DNA of 64,000 bases from Homalodisca vitripennis (lineage: Eukaryota; Arthropoda; Insecta; Hemiptera; Cicadellidae), in assembly GCF_021130785.1 (NCBI RefSeq), contig NC_060213.1, positions 66,817,001 to 66,881,000 of the forward strand, given 5' to 3'. Made by a program: the position numbers and the translations under genes. Shown in pieces: positions 1 to 19,900 of the stretch (its first letter is position 1; each line of letters starts with the position of its first letter). Below the pieces are notes generated by a model. It saw only the letters and a program-made list of their open reading frames with translations, was not told the DNA's origin and ran no database searches.

Positions 1-925
1 ATTTGTTCAAATTTAAATGTAAACAAATGTTTCAGCCAATTTGTCGACATCAAACTGAAGGCGTGAACAGCTGTTTAGTGTCAGTTTAATTTGGATTATG
101 AAACGTAAAAACTAAACTTTTTCTTAATTTCAAAATATTCCCGGTAACTTTTTCCTTATATTTTGCTTCATAAAAGACTTCTTCGGATTTTAATGGACAT
201 TTTACAATAATAATTAACCGAATTTGTCTAGTTACTCCTGAGATTAGCGCTTACCAACAAATTTATCGATTCATTTTTATTTATAAGATTTGTGACAACT
301 TTATAATCGTGAGTTAAAACTTTATTGAAAGTTTTAAAATTGATACGTAATTCCTATAAGGATTTAAGTTTGACTTAAAAATAGGTATTTTGTCCGGACG
401 AATTTAACAGCAAGTTATTTATCAATTTAATATTTTCTTAGAAAATGTTATAAATTAAACAAATTATCTTAAATAAAACTTATAACATAAAACTCAATTA
501 AATACTACACGATCAGACGAACGAAATCAGTAAAACTCAATTTCAGTAAATTACTATACTCTAACAGAAATAAAATAAAATAACAGTACAATACGTATTT
601 ACTTTAAGTAAAGAAATATTCTATAATTTTATGAAATAAATGACATGTTAATAGGTAAATTATCTTCTAATTTAAAATCATTGTAGTAGCTTTAAAACGT
701 CATATTCCAACAAAACTTTCTTCAGTTAGCTATGCTAATTGAAGTTTTTTACATAATTTGAGAAATTAGAAAGGACACATTTTTAAAGAATACATGTTGA
801 AGTTGAAATCAGTTATAATAAAAGCGGCTTCTGAATAAGTGAGAGACGAATACTATTATCCTCGTAAACACTGGAATCACCGACTATGGTCACAGCTACC
901 CTGTTATATGTATATGCATATATAG
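1..925. other. AT-rich non-coding DNA
   Basis: No convincing open frame, splice-bounded exon or repeat was found. The missing 3' exons of the P450 gene would be expected in this direction, but none was recognised here. Confidence 0.5.
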
Positions 926-964
926 GTGTGTGTGTGTGTGTGTGTGTATGTGTGTGTGTGTGTG
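926..964. repeat. (GT)n microsatellite
   Basis: A GT dinucleotide run with one TA interruption, followed by a short GC-rich patch. Confidence 0.95.
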
Positions 965-1168
965 CCCGCGGGCGTTGGCGTGCGGCTTTGTGTGTAATTA
1001 ATCACTCCTAGAGACCCTAAAGCTGCACTGCAGGTCTTTCTTCCTTTTTGCATGTGAAAAATTCTCCCGTTTCTTACAGAGAAAGTATTATTAGATTTTT
1101 TAAATGTATAGATCTGTCAAATTTATTAAAAAAGAAAAAAACACATGGGGTTGCATCCAGGTAAGTAA

Positions 1169-1174
<6 letters not shown>

Positions 1175-1246
<72 letters not shown>
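1175..1246. repeat. (AC)n-(AT)n compound microsatellite
   Basis: About 20 AC units pass directly into about 16 AT units. Open frames across it on both strands are artefacts of the repeat. Confidence 0.95.

Positions 1247-3768
<2,522 letters not shown>

Positions 3769-3810
<42 letters not shown>
3769..3810. repeat. (GA)n array between the two non-LTR copies
   Basis: 21 GA units. They form the 5' junction of copy 1 and at the same time the 3' tail of copy 2. The two elements therefore sit head to tail in what was one or two GA tracts. Confidence 0.9.
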
Positions 3811-3813
<3 letters not shown>

Positions 3814-4273
3814 TTTGATAATTTGTTTATTTCCCCTGCCATGGTTTAGACCAATGGTCCAATCCACCACCATGACAGGCATAAAATACACATTTACAAC
3901 AAATACATGAGTTATGGCCCTTTTACATTAATATACATTTTATTTTGTCTTATCATACTATTTACTTACTATTAACACTAATTTATATTTCGAAAAAGAA
4001 AACATCCGTTTTACACACAAAACGATTCTACTATCATTATATTTTATTCTACATTTTATTACTAAAAACACAATTATATATATACACATATACATAAATA
4101 TATATACATATACATATTTTTCCATATCATTATTCTGATTCACAGCGACATGAATTACGGTTATAAGTTCTGAATTAAATTCCTCTCAATTTATATTCTA
4201 CATTTGCATTACAACTACTGTATGTTGACATGTTAAATATGCTTGTACATACACATTTGTTTCTCTCTAAAAG

Positions 4274-7154
4274 TTACAAATACCTTTCTAATAGTTGACT
4301 TTTAACTCCTCTCAAAAAAGCCTTAGGGTTTTCTGCACTTTTAGTTTCAATATCAACAGCATTTAATAATCTGACTGACTGCACATGAAAAGATTTACTA
4401 TATATCACGGTTCTGTGAATTGGAAACTGCAAGGTTTCACTACCAAAACGTGTCTCTCTAAGGTGTACATTGTTCATAAACGTATACTTTTCATACAAAT
4501 ATTGAGGTTCTTTATATGTCAAGGCCTTAAAAGCCAAAGCGAGAATATTATACTCAATTCGTTCTTTAACCTTTAACCAACCTAAATCTCTAAAATACTG
4601 AGTAACATGATCGTCCAACCGTAAATTGAAAATAAATCTAATACACGCATTCTGTGCCCTTTGTAACTTTGCTATCAACTCACTATTCAAATCACAGAAG
4701 GCTACACTAGCATAGTCAAACAACGGTTGAACAAGAGTTGATATCAATAATTTCTTAATATTCACTGAAGGACTAAAGCACAATCCTCTAAATTGATGCA
4801 AACACTGAAATACTCGCTTATGTATGTAGTTAACTTGCTCTGTCCAAGATAAAGTGTTATCAATTCTTAAACCTAAATTCTGAACCATACTTTGATACTC
4901 TAACACATTACCATCTATAATTACAGGTTCCACTAAATTAAAATCTACTGTATTTAACAACCTTCTACTTCCTAAGATAATTGGTTTGCATTTACTGATG
5001 TTTAAACTCAATCCATGATTGTGGCACCATTTAAAAAGTGTATCTAAATCTGCATTTATATAGTTAATTGAGTTATTTAAATCTTTTACATTAGTATGGA
5101 TATATAATTGCAGATCATCCGCGTACAACATGGATTTACTAAAAACAAGTGACTCACAAATTCTATTTATATACAAGCTAAACAACAAAGCAGACAAAGT
5201 CGATCCCTGTGGTACTCCTAACGGATTGTGCTTCCAATCCGACAATAATCCACTACCTGTTTTCACTCTTTGCATTCTATCCGTTAAATAAGAATTAAAC
5301 CACATAATAGCACTTTCACTAAAACTATAAGATTTAAGAATAGACAGTAATAGCCTATGTTGAACACAATCAAAAGCACGTGTGAAATCTAGCAGTACCA
5401 TTACAGTTAATTGGCGAGTGTCTATTGCACGCCTCACATCATCAGTTATACGAACTAGAGCCGTTTGTGTACTGAAGTTAGTCCTATACCCTGATTGATA
5501 CTTATATAAAATATTATTATTACTAACAAAGTTACATATTTGTTGATAGGCTATTTTATCAGTTACTTTACCCAAAACACATAAAATATTTATCGCTCTA
5601 TAGTGTTTGCACTCACTCGGGTTCGCAACTTTAGGGAGTGGTAATATCAAGGCCTTTTTCCATTGTTTAGGGTAAACACTATTTAACAGAGAAAAAATTA
5701 ACAATGTGACACAAAACACACTTTATATCATCAAAAATCAATAATAAAAACTTTAAATGAATTCCATCATCTCCCACTGCGTTAGACGAAATTTGTAAAA
5801 TAACCTTATAAATTAAGTCACAGTTTACTTCCTTAAAACTAAAACTAAAACGATCATTAAATCTATTAACAAAAGCTAAATTTTCATAATACTCATATAA
5901 TTCCTCATTAATATTATTATTAACACCACAGAAGAAAGAATTCAAGTCATTTAGAGGAACAACAGGATCAGAACGTTTTTTTGACTCTTTTCCCACTCCT
6001 TGATCTTTAACTACCTTCCACAGTGCTTTGTTAGACAAATCAGAGTTGAAATGTCTTTCAAAATATCTATTTCTTGAATCCCTGACTAATCTTTTTATTT
6101 TATTACGTAAACTTTTATATCTAACAAATAAATCATGGTCTCTTATTCTAATATAACGTTTATACAATCTATCTCTTTGTTTCATTAGTTCTTTAATTTC
6201 GCCGTCAACCCATGGGCATGGGTTTTTCTTTGTATAAATTTGCCTCTCAGTAACATTATTATTAAACAACTCTAACAATTTACTACACATTATATCCACC
6301 TTATCATCAATATTATCTCTATTATATACATCTTCCCAGCTAACAGAAGTACATTCGGTTTTGAGTTTAATTCTATCAACATGTTTAAAATCTCTAATAG
6401 TAATATATTCCTTATTCTTTCTTAATCTTAACCTTAAATCTAATTCTAAGTAAATCAAGTCATGATATGAAATTCCGGACACTGAGACTTGCCCATAACT
6501 TCTAACTCTAATAATATCCTTACATATAATTAAATCCAAGAGAGTGTCAGAATTAGGCAAGTGATAGGTTGGCTCCAATGGTAATAGACTTAAACCCAAA
6601 TTATTAATGATATTTAAAAATTCTGTTTTATCATGAAACACTCTATTAGCACTTAAATCTATATTAAAGTCTCCTAAAATAACAACATTACTATACACGG
6701 GCAAGAGGTTAGATAGAACATTAAAGAACTCAACAATATGGCCCGCTTTCGGCGGTCTATAAACTATACACAAAAGCAATTTCCAGCCAGAACAAACTTC
6801 TAATATTAAAAATTCCGGTTTCTTACAGTATAAAGGAGGCGACTTTGCTAGGACTGAAAACTTTAGGCCTAACTTTAAATACACCGCTACACCGCCACCT
6901 TCCTTACCCTCTCTATCATGCCTAATCAGTGAATAGTCACTCAACTGAAAAGGAAGTGAAGAAATTTCAGGCTTCAAAAAAGTTTCCGTTACTGCAATAA
7001 CATCACAGGAATTTTCATGAAATATTCTTATAAAACTCTCTCTGTGGACTTTTATATTTTCAACATTTACATGAGCAATTTTCATAAACTTATTAGAGCT
7101 CCTTTCAATATTGTTATGTCTTTCCAATCTGCCAGATTCATTATTTGCTAACAT
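4274..7154 (-). pseudogene. Non-LTR ORF2: endonuclease plus reverse transcriptase, one frame break
   Basis: The upstream frame (5679-7154, 491 codons) has an exonuclease-endonuclease-phosphatase fold N-terminus: IAHVNVENIK, VTETFLKP and VILGDFNIDL mark the active-site strands. The downstream frame (4274-5719) has RT motifs: KALILPLPK, YRAINIL, VLLDFTRAFD with the catalytic Asp, GVPQGSTLSALLFSLYIN and LYADDLQLY. The two frames overlap at 5679-5719, and homology passes from one to the other at a run of six A (5692-5697 on the plus strand). A single extra base there explains the break. The protein would nick target DNA and copy the element's RNA. Apart from this shift there is no sign of decay, so the copy may be active or miscalled. 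Confidence 0.9.
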
Positions 7155-7339
7155 TTAATAATATACAAAAAAAAGATACAATACCCAAAACCCCTTGAAA
7201 GGTTAAACATTATATCAACATTTTCCATTTGAAAGTATACGAACAGCAAACATTTTATAAACAAATACAATAATACAATTACATAACGAATAAAAAACAC
7301 ACAAAGACAGATAACTCTCACATCGCTGAAACACAAATT

Positions 7340-8605
7340 TCACAGTAGTCTGTCGAGATCTTCATGATTGTTTATCAGCACTGCACGATCTCCCTGGTTC
7401 TTTCTCATGAAGATGCGCCCCTCGTCGACCCATATGTAGGTGTACTGCTTGTCTCGGCGCAGCTTGCGGGCATCGTTCAGAAGTTTACGTTTTTCCATAG
7501 TCAGGCTGTAGTTGACATATATGACTGAAGCTTCTCCACCCATAAAACCAAGGTCCCTTGAATTTAGGTTCCTTTTCTCCCTTCTTTTCAACATAAACTG
7601 CTTCATATCTCGTTTCCGGACAAACTTGACAAATATCCCACCTGGCTTCGTTTCATCGTTTCTTGACGTTTTATATCTATAACAATTATCAATTTGATTA
7701 GCATCAAAATCAAATCCTATCTTCTCTGCAACCTTTCCGATAATCTCCAGAACATTTTCATTTTTCTCTGATAGCACTCCGTGAATCTCTAAAACTTTCT
7801 CTCGACTAGTTTGTTCAAGTTCATTCAACTTAGTAGTCAATTCTCTCACTGTCTTGCGCAAATTAACATTTTCCTGTGATATACCATCCATTTTGTCAAC
7901 AACCGATTTTAATTGTTCTGCCACCTCTGTAATCTTTTTATTATTCTCGTCAATCCAGTCAGAGTACTTACTCAATGAATCAGAAAACTCCTTATTTGTT
8001 TGTTTGACTTCCTTTCGGAAGGCTATCATTTCCGATAATATATCAGCCAGCGTTACGTCACCCACACTCGCCACGGCCACTGCCTTATCTCCCTGACCGC
8101 TAGTCTTATCTGATGCCGTCTCCCTGCTCATATCTTGTCTACACTGGAAACATTCCCAAATTGATTTCACTTTTAAATACTCGTCTTTATTGATAATTGG
8201 ATTACTACACTTAAAGTGAAATACCTCCTGGCACTGAATACATACGGCTCTTGACGCGTTAAAAGAAAACCCCTTCTCACATTTTTTACATTTCTTCTTA
8301 TGTATAGATCCACTCCCATGTTCAGAGTCATATTCTGAATCACTCGTTTTAGGCCCTTTCTGTTTACTAAACATTTGGGCTAACGAGTTATCACTTGTGG
8401 GAGTTAATGGTGTATTATCTCCCCTAGAACTTTTCTTTTGTGAACAAGATTCACACTTCCAAAGAACGTTACTCGCAACAATAAAGTCAAAATCGGGTTT
8501 CTTAATATTTGGTAAACACAACAAATGAAACCTTCCCGAACATTCATAACAATTTAAATAGTCTGAACCAGGATGAATAGATTCCTGGCATTTAAAACAA
8601 TTCAT
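7340..8605 (-). CDS. Non-LTR ORF1 protein with PHD-like fingers
   Basis: 421 residues starting at the ATG at 8605, 136 bp inside the element's 5' boundary. Residues 1-55 and about 107-160 form two Cys-rich C4HC3-type modules (FKCQESI...CYECSGRFHLLC; CKKCEKGF...CIQCQEVFHFKC) like PHD zinc fingers. Residues about 215-275 form a coiled coil. The C-terminal part (LEIHGVLSEKNENVLEIIGKV and a basic GGIFVKFVRKRDMKQF stretch) resembles the L1 ORF1/transposase-22 RNA-binding fold. Such proteins coat the element RNA and may guide integration. PHD modules in ORF1 are known in CR1-like elements. The frame is fully open. Confidence 0.85.
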   Translation of the reverse strand: MNCFKCQESIHPGSDYLNCYECSGRFHLLCLPNIKKPDFDFIVASNVLWKCESCSQKKSSRGDNTPLTPTSDNSLAQMFSKQKGPKTSDSEYDSEHGSGSIHKKKCKKCEKGFSFNASRAVCIQCQEVFHFKCSNPIINKDEYLKVKSIWECFQCRQDMSRETASDKTSGQGDKAVAVASVGDVTLADILSEMIAFRKEVKQTNKEFSDSLSKYSDWIDENNKKITEVAEQLKSVVDKMDGISQENVNLRKTVRELTTKLNELEQTSREKVLEIHGVLSEKNENVLEIIGKVAEKIGFDFDANQIDNCYRYKTSRNDETKPGGIFVKFVRKRDMKQFMLKRREKRNLNSRDLGFMGGEASVIYVNYSLTMEKRKLLNDARKLRRDKQYTYIWVDEGRIFMRKNQGDRAVLINNHEDLDRLL

Positions 8606-8737
8606 AATATAAAAATATTACCTTGAGACAAAACACAATTATCCAGTCCTGCACAATGCACCACTAAAACAGTCCGAACATAACCTCACTCACAGAGCGT
8701 AACCAACAAGATGTTGCTCCTTCAAGCGCTAGGCCAC

Positions 8738-10913
<2,176 letters not shown>

Positions 10914-13900
10914 ACCTGCTATCATAGTCATAAGTTCATCCATCCAATCATGGTCATCTGATACTATTGGCAAATTTTCAAACATTATATCCACCAAGTT
11001 TAGGCCTGACAAGCCTGAAAATGAAACAGTAAATATAATTAAAATATGTACATATTTAGATCTAATATTATAAAATTAAAGAGACAAGAATGGTTTCTAT
11101 ATCAAACCATAGAGTATATTTAAATATTTTTATACCCTATCAGTGGGTAAACTCACAGAATTTCTCTTTTGTATATCGGGCGAATTTCTTTTTTTGTAAG
11201 ATGTGTTTTGTTGATCTATCTGTCCACGGGTCTTATTGAGAATAAAATGAGTTGACATTTGAAATTCTGCTAGCAGCTTCAGCTAAGCCTAGTATGCTCC
11301 TACATTCTACTCAAACTACGTTTAGAAAGGTACATAGTTTGAACTGTGTCACGTTATGAAAGAGTACATTGAAAAAAATAATAATTATGTTATTCCAATG
11401 CGATAATTGTATTTTTTATAAAACATCTGCGTAAATATTGGTACGTATTCGTATGTTGTAACTTAGAGATCACATCATAACCACGTCCATTTCAACTAAT
11501 TAGATGATGTTTAATTGTTTTTGAATTAGAGTTAGCTCAGTAAAGGCGGTTATTATTATTAATTTATCACTGGATTTAATGGCCCTATATTAGAAATACG
11601 TTATTCGGTGGACTATGTACTTATAATTAGTTGCAAAGTCAGCCGTACACAAAAATCTATTTCGAACCTCTTTCGTTAAATCTTCTGTTCCTATATTGAT
11701 AAGTTTGTTTACTGTCATTCAAATCGTATAAATGTATAATGTAGAAATGCACTGCCATGCAACATTTTAAGCCTATAGAACAATTCATTCTCGAGATGTC
11801 CCCCTGTGTGACTATGCTAACGCTCACCCTAATTCATACACGGACCTACGCCATTTTCATATGTGGAAATGAAGCGTATTTAAAACAATATTTTTATTTT
11901 AAAGCCAAAATTACTGTTTTGAAAAATGATACAATGCAGATAATTTTCCAAATCGTGATATAATTTTTCTTATGACAAGGATAAGGTGATTGGAAACTGA
12001 TTCTTTGTTTAGACTCATTCATTTGACGGAGGGCTTCCCTATTGATTAAGGCTTATGAACCGTTTTGAGTCTAGTGCTCTGATTTAAGGGGAGTTCATTT
12101 AATATTGAATTAATCAAAGTAAGACATGTCCTTCCTGTAAGAGTTATAATAAATTATAATTTTAAATGTACTATTACATTTATTTACTTTTTATTTATTT
12201 ATTGTAATATTTTACTATCACCTATTAAGACTGTTGAGTAATTAATATTTAGAAGAGATGTTTGGCCCAGATGGTATGAAGTACATTGTGTTTTATGTGT
12301 TTAAAGAAGTAAAATAAAATAAAACCATAAGGATCTTTGTAAATGAATGGTGAAGTAAAGTTCTGCCTATATATTTATAGGTAAATGAAACATATATTGC
12401 ATATGTGGAGCCAGATTACATATTCGACATCTGCTTATCGCAGACACACCCGACCAATCCTCGCTTGAGTACTACGAGACTGGTTTGTTAATTCTACATT
12501 AGAAGTTGGCCTGAGGCTCACATTACCATCACATATTTTGTTAAATTTTGTTGATATCTTTCTTTTAACAACTCATTTGTAATTCGACGTGATATGTAAC
12601 TGTATATCCTACAAAAATGTTGACTAATGATGAGGTTATGAAAGTCTCAATTTATAATGTCGTAGTGTTTCATTGGGCTAAAGCCAGTGGCTCAGACATG
12701 GCCAAAGAAACACCACCCCACGTCACGATGTGGTACTGTAACACCCACACGACGTAGGCCAAGTAAAAATCCCTACACGAACAATATCTGAGAAAACTGC
12801 TTAAAACATAGATCTTATGATTAAAAAACCTTTTCATGTATTGAACGTTTAGAACCAAAGTAATCTTTTATCTGTTTTTACACCAACCTACTTATACTCG
12901 TATATTGATCATCTACGCCGCAGTCGAAGGCAGTTCGCCGAGGATCACTGCAGGAATGAAATACGATGAGTGTTGTACCTGGATCATTTAGAATTTTTAT
13001 AAAAAAGAACAATGGTTAAATACCCTATTATATTTCTGTTATTGACAGTTAAAGAATTGTGCTAACTAGATCAAAAGTTGGGCAACGTCATGTCTCTCCT
13101 CACATGCAATAAGCAGAAACCAAGACGGTGTCATCATCAACAAAAGGAACAATTGTTTCTTCCAAAGGAACAAAATGGTACTTGATTGTTTTTTAAAAAC
13201 CGTTAGTAAAAATTATAGTAACAAGAAAATATGTACTTACGTTCGCTGTTCTTATTTGCGCCTGGAATCACTTCGTTTTCAATAGTGGCTCCTTCTTTCC
13301 ATTCCTTTAAGAATCATTTATACTTTATAATGCTAAAAACTCACACATAAAATACACACACACACACACACACACACATATATCTTGTATTCATATATAT
13401 ATATATATATATTCTTATATATATATATATATATTCTTATATATATATATATATAAGTAGATATGAATGTGGCGGTCCTAGGACACTTTTGGGACAGACA
13501 GAAGAAAATCAATGTAAAATACTGTCCATTGAACCATAAACGAATCTATAAATCATGAACTAAAAATAACCGAATCTATAGCTGTTTGATTCTACTTTCT
13601 TAAGCTGAAACTTAGTGAAATATGCTTCGAATCAATCTCATATCTGCTTCGAATCTACGAAAATTCTGTTGTAAATATATTAAAAATCTTATTGAAAAAT
13701 CTTGGAAAAGTTAAAGAAAAAATTATTGAAAAAAATAGTATAAAGAATTTTAAATTGCCCCCTACAAATCAATATAGTACTATTTTGTCCTATAATTATA
13801 CTATTTTTTCAAATAGGTAAGAAAGGAGGGTTACTATACTACTTTTCAACTACTTTAAGAAGAAATCACATTTTTTGCAAAAATTATTGCGAAAACTCTT

Positions 13901-16900
13901 AAATATAGCACATTTCCCCTGAAAACTTTGTGTTTTTTGTTTAAAATTTTAGGCAAAAGATTTCAACTACTTTTACTTTCTAGACATTTTTAAGTAAATT
14001 TAGAGCTTTTTAAGTAAATATTTTAGAAAAAAACAAAAATCCTAAATTAAAAATTTTTGCTATTTAAATGGAAGTTGAAAATAAAATCTGCACTACTGGA
14101 AAATATTCTTTAACAGAACTCTTAGGAAATAAAATAAAACCAACTAACGAACGATTTGGACTATGGCTTTTAAACGAAAATTTACATAACGATAATCTAA
14201 TTACAAATATTGGAGATATAAACTATACAGAAAGGGGGCAAAGAATGAGCAAATTTAGAAGAATTACAGAACCTTTTTGCGATAATATTATGATTGTTAA
14301 AATAACAGATTCTACAGATTTAGAAGGTAAATATTAAAGAAAGACGCTTGTGGGTCATTTAATAGTTACTTAAGAAGCAAATTTTCTAGATTTCCATATA
14401 GCAAAACATGGTGTAAAAGCGAAATTGCCACAATTTTTAGATTCTAATACAATAACAATAAAAGGAGTTAAACAAATTATACATAAAGATTTAAAAACCC
14501 ATAACAAATAAATATAAAAAACCAGTTGCAATACCTTATAAAATTGAGTTAGCAGATGTAAAATTATTAACACTCTTGGAAGAATTACCAGAAATACTAC
14601 TAGAACAATTAAGCTATAGAACACTATTATTTGCTAGACTTAGACATAACACAAGATTTTGCTGGTATCTGTAATAAACAAGAAATGACCGATTATTTAA
14701 TAGAAAACTATAATTTTTGTAAACAAGGAGAAATTAAAAATAACTCTAAAATTATTGTAGATAACGACAAAACTGTTGGAAAAGATTGTTTAAACTTGGT
14801 TAAGTTCTAATTCTAGGGTAAAAAATATATAATAAATTTATCTGTCAAATAACGAGTCCAGGAATTAATAAACAATTAGGTAACCATATAGTAAATTTTG
14901 CAAATTGTCCCGACAAAAGATTTAAAAAGAAACATTCTCTTGTGAGTTAGCAAAAAATAATGGAATTACGAGATTAGAAGCAACTATTTACAATTATGTA
15001 AACGAAAATGTCCAAACTGATAAAGAATTTGATCCGCTAGATGATTGTATAAGCTTATTAAAACAAAGTAGAAGATATTTTAAGAATGCTCCATTTTATT
15101 CTGTATCTTTATCGAAAATGTGGACAAATTAACGAAGACATTAAAAAACAGTTGCTGTATAGTTTTTAACGATATTTTACAATATGTTTATTGGGGAAAT
15201 AAAAATACGAAAAAATTAAACAGGATTACAGATCAAATTACCAACAGATAAAGAAGAAAGAAGCAAGTTGATTACATACGTAATATCTGCATTTAGCCTT
15301 AATCTTTTACCAGTTAACTTAATCTATGTAAAAGAAGACAAAGATGACAAAAATTTGGTAAAGATTAAACATAAATGCTATTTAAAAGAAGGCAAAAACA
15401 TACTTTTCTAAGTCTAATACATTATTTTCGACGATTCCAAAAGAGATATCGATTTAGAAGAATTAGGACTAATAAACACCAAAAAATGTTTTTTCCACAC
15501 ATCTGTCGAAAGAGATTTAATATTACAAACAAATTATTTCCAAATACATTTAAGAAAAATTGATCCAATAAATTCTATATTTTATAAAAAGTATTAAAAA
15601 AAGAGAACAAGAATTGGAGGAAATAAATATGGGAAACTAGGAAAAGAAACTATCTAGAAAACTTAAAGGAAGAACAGGAAAAATATAAAGATAGTTTGGA
15701 AAAAGATAAACTAATTAGAGAAAATCGAAAACGAATTAGTTGATCAATTTTCGAAACAATGGAAGGATTTAAGTACTAAAGGACACTATAAAATCTCTGC
15801 ATTTGTAGTTAATAGAAAAGACTAGATTTAGCTATGTTGGAGTTTTAGCAGAAAAAGACGGTAAAAAAAGCTGTATATTTTGTTAAAGGACTTTTTAAAA
15901 ATAAGTTTATCGAATTGTACAACAACAAGGAAAATTTAAAGGAAGAAGGATTTATTTTAATTCCATACAACGATCTAAATATAATTTACTATCCAATCGA
16001 TAAACCAATTATGGAAATAAAAAACAGACGGTTTACTTCTTTTAACGGCAATACTTTTCCTAAAATTATAACACTAAACGCTTTAGATCTTTTTACAAAA
16101 TAAGGAAGATATTATTTACAAAGAAGAAGATAGAAATCAAGTACAAAAATCTAAGGAATGAATAACATTCTTGGAACCATAAAAGTAAAGGATTGTAAAA
16201 GATTAGAAGATTTACAAGAAGGATTAGAATTAAAAATAACTTGCTTTATCTACAATAGTTTATAGAAAAACTGAAAGATATATCTTAAAATTCGAAAATG
16301 TAGAAGATTGTTATATTTCTAATTATTGGTTAGAAAAAGAAATAAAAGATAGAAAAATTGATCTAAATTACAAGTTAAAAATAAAGTTAGACAAGATCAA
16401 AACAACTCCTAATAAAAATAAAGAAAGATTCGTATTTATTGGATAAATGTATTAAAATTAAAAAAAATGTTAAAAAGAATAGAAAGGACGTGTTTAGAAT
16501 TTTAAATGTTGTCTTAATCCACTACCATACTTAGAACTTCTAAATCTGTATTTATAGAGTCTTCCTCCAGAAATATTTTGTAAATCGTTAGAATCTACAT
16601 CAATTGTGCTGTTAACAACTTTTTTAATAATCTCTAATAATTTTATCTTCGTCTTCTGTATCTAATGTAAAAGAATCTGATTCTGTATTGTTTAAAATAT
16701 TTACAGAGCTTTTACTATTTTTTAAACTGTATTTCTACGAGTTCTGGCTTATATATTTTTCATCTAGAAGATTGTATAAACTTGCTCTTAAATTCTTAAA
16801 ATCTGTCTCGGCATTTTGTATTAATTCTAAAATTTTATTATTTCTTTCTTCTTCGATTTTATCTTTTTTCGCTTTGTAATAATGTTAGTGCTCTATCCAT

Positions 16901-19900
16901 TTATTAAGAAAAAAAATTTGGAACGTGGAACGCGGAACGTGGAACGTGAACGTAGAACGTGAACGTGGAACGTAGAACGTGGAACGTGGAACGTGGAACG
17001 TAGAACGTGGAACGCGGAACGTGGAACGTGGAACGTGGAACGCGGAACGTGGAACGTAGAACGTGGAACCTAAAACCTTTACATGTAAAATCACGTTAAA
17101 TTAAACGTAAAACACAAAATTTACGTTCATGTTACGTTCTACGTTCCACGTTCCGCGTTCCACGTTCCACGTTCCGCGTTCCACGTTCTACGTTCCACGT
17201 TCCACGTTCCACGTTTCTACGTTCCACGTTCACGTTCTACGTTCACGTTCCACGTTCCAAATTTTTTTCTTAATAAATGGATAGAGCACTAACATTATTA
17301 CAAAGCGAAAAAGATAAAATCGAAGAAGAAAAGAAATAATAAAATTTTTAGAATTAATACAAAATGCCGAGACAGATTTTAAGAATTTTAAGAGCAAGTT
17401 TTATACAATCTTCTAGATGAAAAATATAAGCCAGAACTCGTAGAAATACAGTTTAAAAATAGTAAAAGCTCTGTAAATATTTTAAACAATACAGAATCAG
17501 AATCTTTTACATTAGATACAGAAGACGAAGATAAAATATTAGAGATTATTAAAAAAGTTGTTAACAGCACAATTGATGTAGATTCTAACGATTTACAAAA
17601 TATTTCTGGAGGAAGACTCTATAAATACAGATTTAGAAGTTCTAAGTATGGTAGTGGATTAAGACAACATTTAAAATTCTAAACACGTCTTTCTATTCTT
17701 TTTAACATTTTTTTTAATTTTAATACATTTATCCAATAAATACGAATCTTTCTTTTTTTTTATAGGAGTTGTTTTGATCTTGTCTAACTTTATTTTTAAC
17801 TTGTAATTTAGATCAATTTTTCTATCTTTTATTTCTTTTTTCTAACCAATAATTAGAAATATAACAATCTTCTACATTTTCGAATTTTAAGATATATCTT
17901 TCAGTTTTTTCTATAAACTATTGTAGATAAAGCAGTTTATTTTAATTCTAATCCTTCTTGTAAATCTTCTAATCTTTTACAATCCTTTACTTTTATGGTT
18001 CCAAGAATGTTATTCATTCTTAGATTTTGTACTTGATTTCTATCTTCTTCTTTGTAAATAATATCTTCCTTATTTGTAAAAAGATCTAAAGCGTTTAGTG
18101 TTATAATTTTAGGAAAAGTATTGCCGTTAAAAGAAGTTAAACCGTCTGTTTTTTATTTCCATAATTGGTTTATCGATTGGATAGTAAATTATATTTTAGA
18201 TCGTTGTATGGAATTAAAATAAATCCTTCTTCCTTTAAATTTTCCTTGTTGTTTGTACAATTCGATAAACTTATTTTTAAAAAGTCCTTTAACAAAATAT
18301 ACAGCTTTTTTACCGTCTTTTTTCTGCTAAAACTCCAACATAGCTAAATCTAGTCTTTCTATTAACTACAAATGCAGAGATTTTAATAGTGTCCTTTAGT
18401 ACTTAAATCCTTCCATTGTTTCGAAAATTGATCAACTAATTCGTTTTCGATTTCTCTAATTTGTTTATCTTTTTTCCAAACTATCTTTATATTTTTCCCT
18501 GTTCTTCCTTTAAGTTTTCTAGATAGTTTCTTTTCCTAGTTTCCATATTTATTTCCTCCAATTCTTGTTCTCTTTTTTTAATACTTTTTAAAAATATAGA
18601 ATTTATTGGATCAATTTTCTTAAATGTATTTGGAAATAATTTGTTTGTAATATTAAATCTCTTTCGACAGATGTGTGGAACAACATTTTTGGTGTTTATT
18701 AGTCCTAATTCTTCTAAATCGATCTCTTTTGGAATCGTCGAAAATGATGTATTAGACTTAGAAAAGTATGTTTTGCCTTCTTTTAAATAGCATTTATGTT
18801 TAATCTTTACCAAATTTTTGTCATCTTTGTCTTCTTTTACATAGATTAAGTTAACTGGTAAAAGATTAAGGCTAAATGCAGATATTACGTATGTAATCAA
18901 CTTGCTTCTTTCTTCTTTATCTGTTGGTAATTTGATCTGTAATCCTGTTAATTTTTTCGTATTTTTATTTCCCCAATAAACATATTGTAAAATATCGTTA
19001 AAAACTATACAGCAACTGTTTTTTTAATGTCTTCGTTAATTTTGTCCACATTTTCGATAAAGATACAGAATAAAAATGGAGCATTTCTTAAAATATCTTC
19101 TACTTTGTTTTAATAAGCTTATACAATCATCTAGCGGATCAAATTCTTTATCAGTTTGGACATTTTCGTTTACATAATTGTAAATAGTTGCTTCTAATCT
19201 CGTAATTCCATTATTTTTTGCTAACTCACAAGAGAATGTTTCTTTTAATCTTTTGTCGGGACAATTTGCAAAATTTACTATATGGTTACCTAATTGTTTA
19301 TTAATTCCTGGACTCGTTATTTGACAGATAAATTTATTATATATTTTTACCCTAGAATTAGAAACTTAACCAAGTTAAACAATCTTTTTCCAACAGTTTT
19401 GTCGTTATCTTACAATAATTTTAGAGTTATTTTTAATTTCTCCTTGTTTACAAAAATTATAGTTTTCTATTAAATAATCGGTCATTTCTTGTTTATTACA
19501 GATACCAGCAAAATCTTGTGTTATGTCTAAGTCTAGCAAATAATAGTGTTCTATAGCTAATTGTTCTAGTATTTCTGGTAATTCTTCCAAGAGTGTTAAT
19601 AATTTTACATCTGCTAACTCAATTTTATAATGTATTGCAACTGGTTTTTTATATTTATTTGTTATGGGTTTTAAATCTTTATGTATAATTTGTTTAACTC
19701 CTTTTATTGTTATTGTATTAGAATCTAAAAAATTGTGGCAATTTCGCTTTTACACCATGTTTTGCTAATGGAAATCTAGAAAATTTGCTTCTTAAGTAAC
19801 TATTAAATGACCCACAAGCGTCTTTCTTTAATAATTTACCTTCTAAATCTGTAGAATCTGTTATTTTAACAATCATAATATTATCGCAAAAAGGTTCTGT

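Noticed and set aside
16920..17262. Repeats that could suggest a CRISPR array
   Set aside because: Units are about 10 bp with no unique spacers; it is a minisatellite mirrored across the palindrome centre.
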